DNA from: Cladopsammia gracilis
Taxonomy: Eukaryota; Cnidaria; Anthozoa; Scleractinia; Dendrophylliidae
Reading direction: 5' to 3'
DNA: 64,000 nucleotides
Assembly (NCBI GenBank): GCA_022457155.1
Contig: JAJGOT010000506.1
Location: 213,501 to 277,500, forward strand
This document shows, piece after piece, positions 35,690-46,926 of the stretch (position 1 is its first letter; every line of letters starts with the position of its first letter). Under the pieces are notes generated by a model. It searched no databases and was not told the DNA's origin. It saw nothing but the letters and a program-made list of their open reading frames with translations. The position numbers and the translations under genes are program-made.

Positions 35690-35949
35690 TATTAATAGAT
35701 TTTATTCCACGTGAGTAGCCTATTTTCACCTTATTGTTAATTCTGTTCCTCCATGTTCAATTGGCGTAGTGTATGTTTTCGCGCTCTAACGATCCAGGTT
35801 CGAATCCGCCTATACTGCGTTTTGTTATTTTCTTTTGCTTTCTCTTTTTTCTGTATTTTTTTCATACGTTATTCTTATACAGTGATTCATTTGAAAAAAA
35901 TGGCGACGTAATTTTCAAGAAGTTGCATTAATTTGTTTCTTTTAGTATC
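35690..35949 (+). mobile_element. tRNA-derived SINE, uninterrupted copy
   Basis: It runs from 'attttattccacgtgagtag' to 'gcattaatttgtttctttta'. The A box region is ttggcgtagtg, and the B box ggttcgaatcc is at about 35798-35808. A T-rich tail segment, 'tgttattttcttttgctttc', follows. It lacks the two insertions present in the adjacent copy and so preserves both empty target sites. Confidence 0.8.
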
Positions 35950-35978
35950 CATTAATATATTTTATTCCACATGAGTAG

Positions 35979-36927
35979 TTAACAAATAAATCGACCGCAT
36001 TTTTCCATGGTCTATACTCTCATCGACCATAGAAATGACGTCATAAAATGTTCAAAACTCAAGTGGAACCACGAGCCGTTAGGCGAGTGGTTTCACTGCC
36101 AAGTTTTGAACATTTTATGGCGTCATTTTTATGGTCGATGAGAGTATAGACCATGGAAAAATGCGGTCGATTTGTTTTTTACAATAACAAACTTGAATAA
36201 CTGCGAGCGCTGAGCGAACGAGTTTGCGGGAATCATTTTAGAAAATCAAGATAAACAACCTAACACTGACAAACTGCTGCAAAATGTTTTTGCGTGGGGA
36301 ATAATTAAAGCCTTAACTTTTTATGTGAATAAATTATGTAACGAAAAAGGCTCACTCAAATTCTCTTCAGCTTAAATAATCGCTAGAATCTTTTAATATA
36401 AATTTTAACACAGCAAAACAAAGAGCCGTTATTCGGCAAATTTTAGAGAACCGCGGTCAGTGATAATCGCAAAATAGAGCACAATAACCTCACACAAAGT
36501 CAAATATAAAATTACTAGGCACAGTTTACAAAGCTAACCTTTTTCAAATTTGAAATATCTTCGAATAATCAGATGAATCTTTGCTCCAAGTTGTTTTCGG
36601 CTCAGTTTTAGTTCTTTCGGGCGCCGGCGACTGATTCCGTGGATTTTCCCGTGAAACTACGACAAGTTGTTTGTCCTTTTTGCTTCGCACTTAATTCCAG
36701 GCAAGTTTAGCTGATTGTAAACTAAATTTAACTGACGAGACAGCATTCTTTTCATTGAAGAATTCCAGTTTTAAGTGCATTTTTCACTGTTTGAAGAATC
36801 CCTAGCGCCAAATGTTTGACAAAACTCACCGCGTTGCGTTACCTGTTACGTCATTTTCATGGTCTATACTCTCATCGACCATAGAAATGAGCCAATCAGC
36901 GCGCGGGAATTCACACGGTTATTGTAA
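35979..36927. mobile_element. Inserted element with long hairpin
   Basis: It carries a near-perfect hairpin at about 35990-36178 with ~80-bp arms (aaatcgaccgcatttttcca...), and a second partial copy of the arm sequence near 36857-36890. The outer ends resemble 'gttttacaataac' in inverted orientation. The matching empty site in the neighbouring SINE shows that the whole block is an insertion. Confidence 0.7.
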
Positions 36928-37000
36928 AACATATTTTGACCTTATTGTTAATTCTGATCCTCGATGGTCAATTGGCGTAGTGAGTGGCTTCGCGCTCTAA

Positions 37001-37464
37001 AGACTGGTTTTCACTAACGACGGAGTCGCAGTCGGAGTCGTTATCAATTACATGTAGGTGTCCCCGATTAGTGTGCCACTTGTGGCACGCTAGAAGCTTG
37101 AAACTATAATAAAGTTTTTGATCGATTTTTTTTTTATTGATTGATCCGAAGCGCGGAGCGTTACGATCTAGTGAAAATCGAACCGACGGAATCGGAAGAA
37201 GATTACGGAGTCATAAGCGGAATCCGACTAGTCTGTGAACAGGCTTCTTTTTGGGGAATTGGGTTAGGTTACAATTCCCCAAAACGAAGCCTGTTCACCG
37301 GCTAAATCAGAAGAAAATGGAATCGTTCTTATTCTTCGGAATCCGATTTCGTCGAGCTTATGATTCCGCTTACGACTCCGATTTTCGATTTTCACTAGGT
37401 CGGAAGCGCTCTTCAGCTCTGACTTCGACTCCGACTCCGACTCCGTCGCTAGTGAAAACCAGCC
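37001..37464. mobile_element. Harbinger-type MITE with TAA target duplication
   Basis: The left end agactggttttcactaacga and the right end, ending agtgaaaaccagcct, form ~30-bp imperfect inverted repeats, extended by 'ggagtcg' repeats. TAA is present on both sides. The other SINE copy has a single 'gcgctctaacgatcc' at this point, which proves a 3-bp TAA duplication, as in PIF/Harbinger elements. Confidence 0.85.
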
Positions 37465-37635
37465 TTAACGATCCAGGTTCGAATCAGCCTAAACTGCGTT
37501 TTGTTATTTTCTTTTGCTTTCTCTGTTTTCTTTTTTTTTTCTGTATATTTTTCCCACGTTATTCTAATGCAGTGATTCATTTGTCAAAAATGACGTCATT
37601 TTCAAGAAGTTGCGTTAATTTGTTTCTTTGTTTGG

Positions 37636-38094
37636 ATCCCCGGGCGTAGGAAAATTTCCCACACCATTATATAAATATGAGCCCCCCCCCCCCCCCCCCC
37701 CCCCAACGCCCCTCTTGAATCAGCGAGTTTTTAGAACAAAACAATATTGGACGGGGGTGGGGAGGGGGGATTTGTTGATGTTTGTTGACAATGAAATTTG
37801 GCGTTAAACTGAGAAACAGATGAAAACTGTCTCAACAGTTTTGTCGGAAGATGTAGCTTAAGTACATAACGCCCCTTTGATGACCACTACAAGAACATTT
37901 TTATCCAGCACGTCAGTCAGCCGTGTCTTATTTGGTCTGAAAATTGCCATTATGAAAGTGCGATAAACGTTTAAACCAGACCACGAAATGTCTCATCGAG
38001 TCCATGGCCAATATTTGAATTTTAAAGCACGGAAGCCACACCTGATCTACTGTTGTTCGAACCTCACATGTGACATATGTTCCGTTTCTTCTAG
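37636..38094. other. Non-coding, C-run
   Basis: It contains a C run of about 23 bases at 37682-37704, preceded by 'cattatataaatatgag' and related to the G/C-ended repeats elsewhere. Nothing else was recognised. Confidence 0.5.
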
Positions 38095-38276
38095 ATCCAC
38101 TGACTTGGTTTGTCCGGATCAAATTGTGCATCTTCTAATACACCTTGATTACGTGCCCTCTATTTGCGTGTCCTCAGTAGAGGAACTGCCTTGCAGAAAA
38201 CAGGTCAACGGTGCATGCAACTACACACAAGGAGTTGCTGCAAAGAACTGTCTCAGCAGTCATATTTACCCGAAGG
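38095..38276 (+). CDS. Orphan Cys-rich exon candidate
   Basis: A strong acceptor (ttccgtttcttctag) and donor (aagg|gtaaga) bracket 182 nt, open in one phase and encoding 60 residues with six Cys (DLVCPDQIV, SICVSS, LPCRKQ, GACNYT, KNCLSS). The spacing loosely recalls secreted lectin-like domains, but I cannot name a family and no partner exon was found. Transcript evidence would be needed before treating it as real. Confidence 0.3.
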
Positions 38277-40189
38277 GTAAGAGAGATGATGTTCAAGAAA
38301 TGTAGTCAAAATGATTGAAAAACTAATGACTTAAGATGACTAAACTGTTTTATTATCTAACAACACTTCAAATCAGTTGTGGCTGATTATATGCTGCATG
38401 TATGAAATTTCTAGTTAATAGCCGTACCTGGTGGGTCCCAAGTCCACAGTTGTCATGAAGCCATTATGGTGATAGCCGGTAGGGCACATTGTTTAACTCC
38501 ATTTATATATTCAAGGATCCTTTTTTTTTCAAATTTCTTACTGTGCCATTTAATAACACACAAACTCCAAAGATTATTCAATGGTTGCGTTTTCACCGCC
38601 ATCAATCAATCATCAATCATCATGACCATTGGTTTGGTACCAATTAGCTGTTTACCGTGGCAAAATCTTAGAAAATTAGCCTTCAGGCAAAAAATAAATA
38701 TGGATGCTTTGGCACACAAAGATCTGCAGTGCAGGCAAACACTGTTCATTTTGGAGTGGTTTTCTTATTTTTTTCTGTAAAATGTTGACTTATCCCGTTT
38801 CACATTAAACGCTTCAATTACCGGGATAGCAGGAGGCAAGTAAAAATTTTAAGAAAAATAATAGATTTTTGAAAACGTGTTTCAACAGATACAACTGTCA
38901 TTGTCAGTTACAACACTTAGTACAAAGTTGAATTTAAAATTGCTACTTGAGACAAGTTATAATAATTATTGCTAATGAGAAAACTGTAGCAAAATAACAA
39001 AAACGTTACACCTTCACCTGCATCATGTGACAGCTGCATCACATTAACTTATAACTCTGTTTATAGTTTTCACGTTGTCACATGTTTTTTTGCTAATTAG
39101 CTACAGTTTTCTCATTTCTCGACTTTGTACTTTGTTTGTAGCTGATGATGACAGTGACATCTGCTGAAACATGTTTTCAAAAATCAAGAGTGTTGTGTTT
39201 TTCCATTCTCTTTTCTAAATGTATTTAAATGATTTTAGTGAGATATTCTAATACATCTCCTTTAGACGTGTCATCATTGTGATTATATGTAAATATATAC
39301 TGGTGTGTAAAAACAATTGAATTTGAGTCTGTGGTCTTTGCGGCTGAATAAATTGTGAAATGTCAATCCATATATTTGGAATATTATTGTTATTATTAGA
39401 AAAAGTTATTATTTCCCAGTAATTTATATTTCTTTTCTAAATGTATTTAAATTAATTCAAGGAGATATTCTGTAATTTTTGAAAATAAACACGTGTTAAA
39501 ATAAGGAGATTTTCTAACTGCGATGATTATTTGGAGCATACATGATGTTGCAAAGTGAGATGTTAAGGCAATTGTGAAACATGAGTGGCCAAGCCGTGAA
39601 ACACGAGCAACTATACCGAAAAACAGATTTTGAGAAAGTCTAAGGCATTTGAAATTCAATGTAATCAAACACCAATCTTTTGGAATTATTGTGGACAACA
39701 TTGCAATAACAGAATAAAATGTTGATGCTTATGCTTGGTACCAATCAATTTTTTATTCAGTCACATAGGCCATTCATGTGTAAAGTCACATGCTAATTTG
39801 TGATAAAAACAGAGAAGACTTAAAGTTATAGTCGGCTTTTAAATTATACCTCGGTGCAAGAACCTGTGAAGCTCACGGATGATTTGGTGCAGGAAAACAA
39901 TAGCTTACAATTTAACAAAGAAAACCTTGTCAGGTCTTACACTGAGGTCAGCCCAAAATGTTACATTCAATACCATCAAAATTTTGCTGCTTTGTCAATT
40001 CAACAATCTGCATCATTTTCAAACGAAAATAAATTTAACGTTTTTTTATACAAAATAATAACACTAAAAGAAGATGGTAAAACTTAGCGTTCATGTCTCA
40101 TGTAATCAGAAACTGTTTACTGATATTTTAAGGGTACGTTTGCTGATAACCAGGAAGATAGTGGTCTCCAAATCTAAAATGATTGTAAC
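38277..40189. other. Non-coding stretch, no feature recognised
   Basis: AT-rich. The segment at about 38990-39130 has an imperfect inverted pair around 'taattattgctaatgagaaa' and 'gctacagttttctcatt'. Short open frames at 38.5, 39.5 and 39.9 kb have no domain or splice context. Confidence 0.45.
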
Positions 40190-40926
40190 TCAAATCAATA
40201 AATTGCCACTCTCTTGATCACCTTGCAACTCTGACTCAAATAAAATGTCACTGATTTTCTTCTGGTTCAAGACCTTCTTTCTACCACTTAGGCAGGCTAA
40301 TATGACTTTGCTACAAACATGCCAAAGTGTTCATCTTCATTTAACTGTTTGGGTTCGGATGTTTCTGTGGGACCGTTTAAAACTTGGACTGCTTTATCGA
40401 GAATGAACATTCTCTACTTTTCAACTTCGGCTTTCATTTTCTTTGTGGTTTTTGCCACAGGTGGTTCATCGCTATCTTCCCCAATTTCAATGGTTGGCAC
40501 CTTTTTCATGGTGTCATATCCCTATGTATTGCTCACATTGGCATCAACTGTTGTCAAATATTTTAAGTTTGAAAACCATTTCCACTTAGACGAATATACC
40601 TCCTTGGCCCCCTGACCAGATTTCGTCTTTCTCTCTGCCTCTTTCTCTCTCATAAACTGGCTACGCAAAATTTTCCACTTGTATTTGTATTCTTCCCTCT
40701 CGATGTCAGGCTTCTTCATCTCCTCGTCTATCTGACTGTAAGCTAATTCTTTGCTATCTCTGTTCATATAGTCACCATTCCCGACGTCCCACAGACAAAC
40801 TCTTTCTTCGTATAGCCCTATCAAGGCTTCAATTTCTTCTTCTGTCCAGTTTCTTTCCTTTGATTTTCTTTTTAAGCTATTGTTCTGCTGAGAAGCTGAT
40901 TCCTACGGTGGCACCTCGGCGGCCAT
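40190..40926 (-). pseudogene. MADF-BESS domain gene, interrupted by four TAG codons and a frameshift
   Basis: From ATG at 40926 the frame reads a MADF (Myb/SANT-like) domain: NWTEEEIEALIGLYEERVCL, WDV, then NRDSKELAYSQI and YKYKWKILRSQF. An acidic linker follows, then a BESS-like motif, EDEHFGMFVAKS. The same frame is broken by TAG at 40903-40905, 40522-40524, 40414-40416 and 40297-40299. After the last one, a one-base shift restores a plausible tail (LSGRKKVLNQKKISDILFES) to a TGA at 40190. There is no intron. MADF-BESS proteins are DNA-binding regulators and are often captured by transposons. This copy is intronless and broken, so a pseudogene or transposon relic is most likely. Confidence 0.75.
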
Positions 40927-41435
40927 TTTCTGACACTGCGTCAATAAAGCCCGCCGAAATTGTGCCACCCGCGACAAACATGCATGGACGGGAAGCTGAC
41001 TGCGATTGAACGAACTTCTATTCCCTCATGATCAGGACAAACAAGAACATCGAAAACACACATTATCTTTAATACTGCTTGATGGAAAAATTCAATGAAC
41101 AAGGTTACTATAAAGATACACAAAACACAAGAAGCAATTTTCATGCTTTAGCTCACTGTATGATACCCATGATTCATTGATCGTATTGTACACAAAGCGC
41201 AGTGGAAATCCTTCCATTCAGCACATTTCTGTATTGTCCACACTCTCCAGAGATTCAGTCATCAGACAAGGTAAACCAAATTCAGTAGAGCGCCGACTAA
41301 AACAAGACTCGTTTTGTCGAGTTTTTGACAGCCAAACTCGAACTAGCGGCGCGCGCTGATATATGGGATACGGCACTGCGCATGCTCAATTTATGAAGTG
41401 CAGCCCGGAGCAGTCCGCGCGACCCCGGAATCTAG

Positions 41436-41745
41436 ACAACATTGTTTCCTCAGCGCGCAAACGGGGAAACATTTGTTGAAGAAACAAAATGTTTCTGAAA
41501 AAAGTCAGAAACATTTTTTTGTTTCTCGGAAGCAAAAAATGTTTCCGCAACAAATGTTTCCTGTCTGCGCAAACGGGGAAACATTTAGGGAAACAATGTT
41601 TCCGCAACAATGTTTCCTCGTTTGCGGGGTTAGAAACATTTTTGGCTTCACAGAAGCAAAAAATGAACAAATGTTTCCTGTCCGCGCAAACGAGGAAACA
41701 TACAATGTTTTCGCATAACAATGTTTCCGCAACGTTTGCAGGGGG
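41436..41745. repeat. Cluster of inverted 'ggaaacaatgtttcc' modules
   Basis: At least ten copies of 'aatgtttcc' or 'ggaaacatt' occur in both orientations. They alternate with 'gcgcaaacgrggaaacatt' blocks and a 'gaagcaaaaaatg' block that appears twice. The modular layout suggests a MITE family built of short palindromes. Confidence 0.75.
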
Positions 41746-42216
41746 CCTAAAAACGCATATTGAATATGAAACTGTTAGTTTCGCACTTTATCACGTTCGG
41801 CCTCTCACCGACAAACAACAGATTAAAATGAACAAGCCCGTTCCCGTCCCCAGAGTTGCGCAATTTTGCTAATTTGTGCACTACCAAACTGCATTTTTAC
41901 ACTTGGCCGCTACGCCCACGTGATGAGGTAAAGACGCCACGAGTTTATGCTGTGTAGAGCTTCTTGTTTTACATAAACAACACTCACAGATGTATTCTGC
42001 AACGCTCTCTCTCATCCCAATCCGTGAATTTCACCGTGCCGATTTCTCCCTCTTCCATGCTTCTACGAAAGAAAGGAAGGCTCATATTACCAAGAAAGCT
42101 TGGATTTTTGGCTAATATTGTTCAACTTGAATTGCAGGCATTGTTATCTGCAATTTTTACTTTTAACTCAAACTGTGACCGTTGAATGACTTAATACTTC
42201 ACTATTTGAACAGTAC

Positions 42217-42218
<2 letters not shown>

Positions 42219-42264
<46 letters not shown>
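42219..42264. repeat. (GA)n microsatellite
   Basis: About 22 uninterrupted GA dinucleotides. Confidence 0.95.
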
Positions 42265-42268
<4 letters not shown>

Positions 42269-42884
42269 CAATAGTCAGAGTTATACTTACATTGTGGTTG
42301 TCAGGTTAGATATGCCGATGAAAGATTTATGGCTCACTGATGTTAAATTCGTCCGTATCATGTATCTAATAATCGCAAGAAGGAATAAAAAAAATATTTT
42401 TTGCTGTTAACTTATTAAACGTTTTTTATATATTGCAACTGAGTTAATGCCCTAAAAAGTAGAAAACTCGATCGGTAAGTGACTTGAACCGATTAGCCAA
42501 AATCAGTTATTATTTCTGTAAAGTACTTGAAAATGATATATATTTTTTAAATTTTAAGTTCGGTAGGGAAACAGGCTTTGTCCAGAGTTCATCCTGCTAG
42601 GAAATAGTGTAGTATATGGATGCAAACAGTACATAAAATCGTATTTCAATTGAATAAAAAGAACCAATTTTCGGTGGCGGGAAGCGATGTTCTCCCAGTC
42701 TCTCGCCGGTTCACGAAGTTAATATTTTGCTGCAAGATTTGCGACAAAGTAACCTGCGAGCAAGCTCTCTTGAAGAGAACTTGATCGCAGGCTAGCGACA
42801 AAGGGATTTCACGTTTTCTTATCCGGCATCTTAATCGTTGTTTTCTTGGCTTTTCAAACGTCTTACCGGTAACTGTTTAGCCAC

Positions 42885-44501
42885 GTATCGTCTATCGTGC
42901 TTCCCAAATCTCTTTTCCAAAAGAAATAATAAAAAGTGCAAATGCGATCATATATGATTTTATATGGAAAGGTAAGGACAAAGTGAAAAGACGAGCACTG
43001 ATTAGTAATATTGAAAACGGAGGTTTGAAAATGTTACATTTGGAATCCCTAATTGAAGCACAAAAGATATCTTTTTTTAAGCGGTATGCTGACCCTGACT
43101 ATGCTGCTGATTGGAAACTTGTTTTAGATACAATCTTAAAGCCTGTTGGTGGTCCGTATCTTTTGAATTGCAATTTCGATTTAAAAGTTCTTCCTGTTGC
43201 TCTTAGCCCTTTTTATCGCGAATGTCTAACTTTGTGGGCTAAACTTAATACGCAAACATCTGAAAAAGAAGAAGACCTCTTAAATGAAATAATCTGGAAC
43301 AACAGAAATATTCTTGTAAACAAAAAGTCATTCTTTATTTCTGATATGATTAATTTAGGCATTCATAGAATTTCTGATATGGTTAAACCCGGAGGAACCT
43401 TTTTAACATGGTTTGATCTTCAGGCCAGAGGTTTACAATCAAAAAACTTTCTATTGTGGTGCGGATTAATAGATGCTTTACCTCTAAAATGGAAGCAAAT
43501 TCTGAGAACTGTGACGACTCTACCCAGAACCCCCATTGTTTCTACGAATTTTACGTTGCTACTTCAATCAAAACGATTAACACTAACTGAAATTAATACC
43601 AAAAGAATTTACGATGAACTTGTATCCGATATACGAGAAACGCCAACTGCTCAGATCAGATTTAATGAAATGTTTTCTGGATGTGAACTTGATTGGAACA
43701 AAATTTACAGCCTGCCTTTCCAAGTTGCGTTAGATACTTACACAAGAGATTTTCAGTATAAGCTTTTAAATAGAATAATATTTACTAATACAAAATTATA
43801 TAAGTTTGGGTTAGCCGATTCACCTTTGTGCACCTTCTGTGGCAAGGAAGATGAAACCCCTGAACACTTATTTATTTTGTGCAATTTTTCAAAGTGTTTT
43901 TGGCAAGAAATTTCTTGCTGGTTGGAGCATCGTAATATTCATACCGCTATTGATTTGACCACTCAAACCAATATTATGTTTGGCTTGTTGGATATTAATG
44001 AACATTTCATGTCTCTTAATCACGTTATTCTTATAGCTAAACAAACTATTTTTCTTTGCCGTCGAAAGAATATAGCTCCAAATTTCAATATATTTCTTGC
44101 AAACCTTAAAAAAGTTGTTAAAATAGAAGAATTTCTAGCTAAACAAAAAAACAAAATGAACCTGCACCTTGAAAAATGGAAACTTTTCGTAGAATTACTT
44201 CAGTAATTTTTTTTTCTCAGTATTTGTAGCTATAATTCCTTACCGTAATAACTATAACTTTCTATTTTTTTTTAATTTTTTATTTTATTTATTTATTTTT
44301 ATTATTATTATTATTATTATCATTATTATTATTATTATTTTTTTATGTCAAACTCCTTACCTATGGAGTCAAAGCAGAAACGATTTTACGTATTTTTTTC
44401 CTTTTTTTTATGTACGTATGTATGTATGTAGGTTGTATTGTATTGTAATGTATTGTATTATATCATATCTCATTAAAAAATTTTCAAATTAAAAAAAAAA
44501 A
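42885..44501 (+). mobile_element. 5'-truncated LINE with 14-bp target duplication
   Basis: The direct repeat AACTGTTTAGCCAC stands at 42871-42884 and again at 44502-44515, right after a poly-A tail. Between them lie the C-terminal part of a LINE ORF2 and its 3' end. The insertion opens inside the ORF, typical of 5' truncation during target-primed reverse transcription. Confidence 0.92.
42888..44206 (+). CDS. LINE ORF2 C-terminal fragment with zf-RVT domain
   Basis: The frame is open from the insertion point, without a start codon of its own, through SFPKEIIKSANAIIYDFIWK and GKDKVKRRALISNIENGGLK to a TAA at 44206. The C-terminal Cys/His cluster CTFCGKEDETPEHLFILC is the zinc-binding zf-RVT motif of non-LTR retrotransposon ORF2 proteins. 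The reverse-transcriptase core is missing because of truncation. The fragment has no internal stop, so the insertion is young. Confidence 0.9.
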
Positions 44502-44514
44502 AACTGTTTAGCCA

Positions 44515-44775
44515 CCTGGGGGGAGGACACTCGTATAAAAACGACGGGGGTGTCCATTGTACCTTTTAAGGGTCAAAATATGCAGATTGGTACCGCTAAG
44601 GGAGCTAAAATCTAAAATGAACACCATTATAATTATCGCGGTACATGGAACGTTTAGATTTGTTAAAAATCCATTTGAGTCACGCCCATCAAATAAGACT
44701 CTGTTACCTTTAGGTTGTTTTACAAAACGTCTCAACGAGCACTTCCATCACTTTTATATCATAGTCCACTCCCCC
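44515..44775. repeat. G/C-ended repeat, relative of 12.8-13.6 kb
   Basis: It starts 'ggggggaggacactcgtata' and ends 'cacttttatatcatagtcca' followed by a C run, in inverted arrangement. It directly adjoins the LINE target duplication. Confidence 0.6.
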
Positions 44776-46194
44776 CCGGCTGTTCAGCTCGGCAAAACAT
44801 ACTAGCAAGACTTCATACAGTTTCGCGGATATGAACCGAACGCAGAAAATGATCTTGACAGCAGCAACGAGTGCAAATAATTATATTTATGTGCCGAGTT
44901 AAGATCGCTAGAACTGAAGACAGTCTTTCAGCTTTATTCCAAATCTTTCGTAGCACACAATCGATTATCGAGGTCAAAACAGCGCAAGAATAGCGTCCAC
45001 ATGCTTCACATATAGCACAGATAGCGAAGCAGTTGTAATCTTCATGTTGTTATGTAATGTAAATGTTGATGCTTATGAGTCCATGCCATGGTGATGAGTC
45101 CGGAACACGGACGAAACAGTTGTCTATGGCTGCCATTGCCCGGGTGATATGGCTGCGCGCATGCATATAAGGTACTGGCCAGACCGCGGGGTTGGTGTTT
45201 GAGTGTGCATCTTGCTTTTTTCGTTTTTCTTTTACTGTAATTGTCGGATCAATGCAATCTTCACTCTTTTCACTTTTTAAATTCATATCGGAATTCTACA
45301 CTCCTCCACAGAACAACATGTGCGCATAAATTGTCCTTTTTACTAACATTCTATAAAGCATTGGCTTTGAATCAAGTTTTTGAGTTAAACGATCGCACTC
45401 TGGAAGCGACGTCTGGCTAAATTGGTGAACTTGTCAACATGTCGCACAGATAAGAGCTTTGTCCAATCAGAGTACGTCTTTTAACGATAGCCAACAATAA
45501 GCTTTATTTGCATGACTACAGATCGATTACAGTATTGCAAAAGCGTAAGGTTATACAGAAAGTTAACAATAATAAACAACAATGAACGGCTACATGGGCC
45601 TTTTCTGGTTGTGAAGATTTCATCGTAAGTGGGCTTTGATAGATACCGCTCTGTTTCAGAAACATGACTTAAACGAAATGGTGCGGCATGGTAGAAAAAG
45701 CTGTTTTAGACTGCTTACAGCTGTTATGTTTTCACGGCAAAAACTTCAGAGAGGGATGAAATGCATGTTCACTTTATGCGTAAAATTTAATCATCCCTCT
45801 CAAAGCATATGAGTCGGCCGGCTCTTAAGAAGGTAAATCGCATAACACAGCTATTTTCATCCGGTATTGTGGCGTATTTTGCGGGCTAAAATTGAGAATT
45901 CAACGGGTTAATTTCGCCCGCTGCTCTGAGTCAATCAGTAACAAGAAAATAATTAACTTTGTCAGCAAAACAGAACTGTAAACAATTCAAATGTTCTCGT
46001 TGTCTTTTTTTATTGAAAAAAAAAAAAAAAGGAATCATGGCTGTACTTCAGCCTAACAGGACTGAACAGCAACAGGTAACATTAGTTATCAAGAATATAA
46101 TTTTGGAGTCAAGTGTACAAGAATTTCTTTGGACAATAATTTTCTTTTCTTTTATAACATTACAATGATATTGTTTTTGTAACTTTATAACGAC

Positions 46195-46353
46195 AAAATG
46201 ACTGAAAAACTTAACAAAGAAGCATATTCTCAGTCTTCTCAGCTAGATGAAGAAGATTGACAGAAACTCGAAGAAGAATCTATGCCCAAAAACACGAGAA
46301 AACAATATTTGTGCGGCATGAAAAAGTTCAGTGACTGGTGCGATAAGAAACTG
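46195..46353 (+). pseudogene. Possible relic of a tyrosine-recombinase N-terminal domain
   Basis: It reads MTEKLNKEAYSQSSQLDEED, a stop, then EESMPKNTRKQYLCGMKKFS and DWCDKKL before another stop. 'PKNT.kqy..g.kkFs.WC' resembles the core-binding start of Crypton/DUF3504 recombinases. It is short, and the similarity rests on one motif. Confidence 0.35.
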
Positions 46354-46511
46354 TGAACTATTCTTTCATCCAAACAGGCTTCCGTCAGATCCATCCTCCT
46401 TGCCTCCTATTCTCCAGCCCTTTCATCTTCCCTCTCGTTGTCCCTCCCCCTGTCAATCAATCCACTAATCCACCAATAAAACCACCCATTCATCATTCGC
46501 CCGACCAATTG

Positions 46512-46515
<4 letters not shown>

Positions 46516-46555
<40 letters not shown>

Positions 46556-46580
46556 AGAGAAACAGTAAACAGAAGAAACA

Positions 46581-46637
<57 letters not shown>
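46516..46637. repeat. Twin (TA)n microsatellites
   Basis: Two TA tracts of about 37 and 57 bp. The sequence 'aaacagagaaacag' stands after the first and, in part, after the second. Confidence 0.95.
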
Positions 46638-46640
<3 letters not shown>

Positions 46641-46926
46641 AGAGAAACAATATCTATATATATAATATAATTATAATAAACTGGTTCAAGACTTCAGAGG
46701 AAGTTCATCGTTTTATTACTACAGCTCTGTTTCGTATGGCCAAAAGATGACCACGCTCATCTATCAGGTACTATTAACGATTATAGAATTGTAGTATCAT
46801 AGATTCCAGCATTTATATATAATGTACATATATTATATTTGGTGACAAATGATGGAGTTCAAAGTCACTCACTTATTTTTTTAACACAATTCTTTTAAGA
46901 GAATTTAATGCTGCTCTTATACTCAC

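Larger units (their letters stand above)
35950..37635 (+). mobile_element. Second SINE copy, split by two transposons
   Basis: The SINE segments are 35950-35978 ('attaatatattttattccac'...), about 36928-37000 and 37465-37635. They align in order with the copy at 35690-35949. Between them sit an insertion at about 35979-36927 and a MITE at 37001-37464. The two SINE copies are in tandem, so this may be a dimer. Confidence 0.8.
40927..42870. other. Intergenic, repeat-rich
   Basis: Contains the aacattgtttcc cluster (41436-41745) and a GA microsatellite (42219-42264). No gene was recognised; a short frame at 41964-42185 has no domain. Confidence 0.5.
44776..46926. other. Intergenic with microsatellites and a recombinase relic
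   Basis: Contains two (TA)n tracts at 46516-46552 and 46581-46637 separated by 'aaacagagaaacag', and a relic at 46195-46353. No gene was found in 44.8-46.1 kb. Confidence 0.5.

Noticed and set aside
37251..37649. Protein of 132 codons with a hydrophobic stretch
   Set aside because: It runs across the end of a MITE and the tail of a SINE, so the hydrophobicity comes from T-rich repeat DNA.
41386..41872. Several overlapping ORFs on both strands
   Set aside because: They come from the repeated 'aatgtttcc' modules and have no codon structure of their own.
42983..42985. Start codon of the LINE protein
   Set aside because: The frame is open upstream to the insertion point. The apparent start is an internal GTG in a truncated ORF2.
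46353..46650. ORFs encoding Ile-Tyr repeats
   Set aside because: They are translations of the (TA)n microsatellites.
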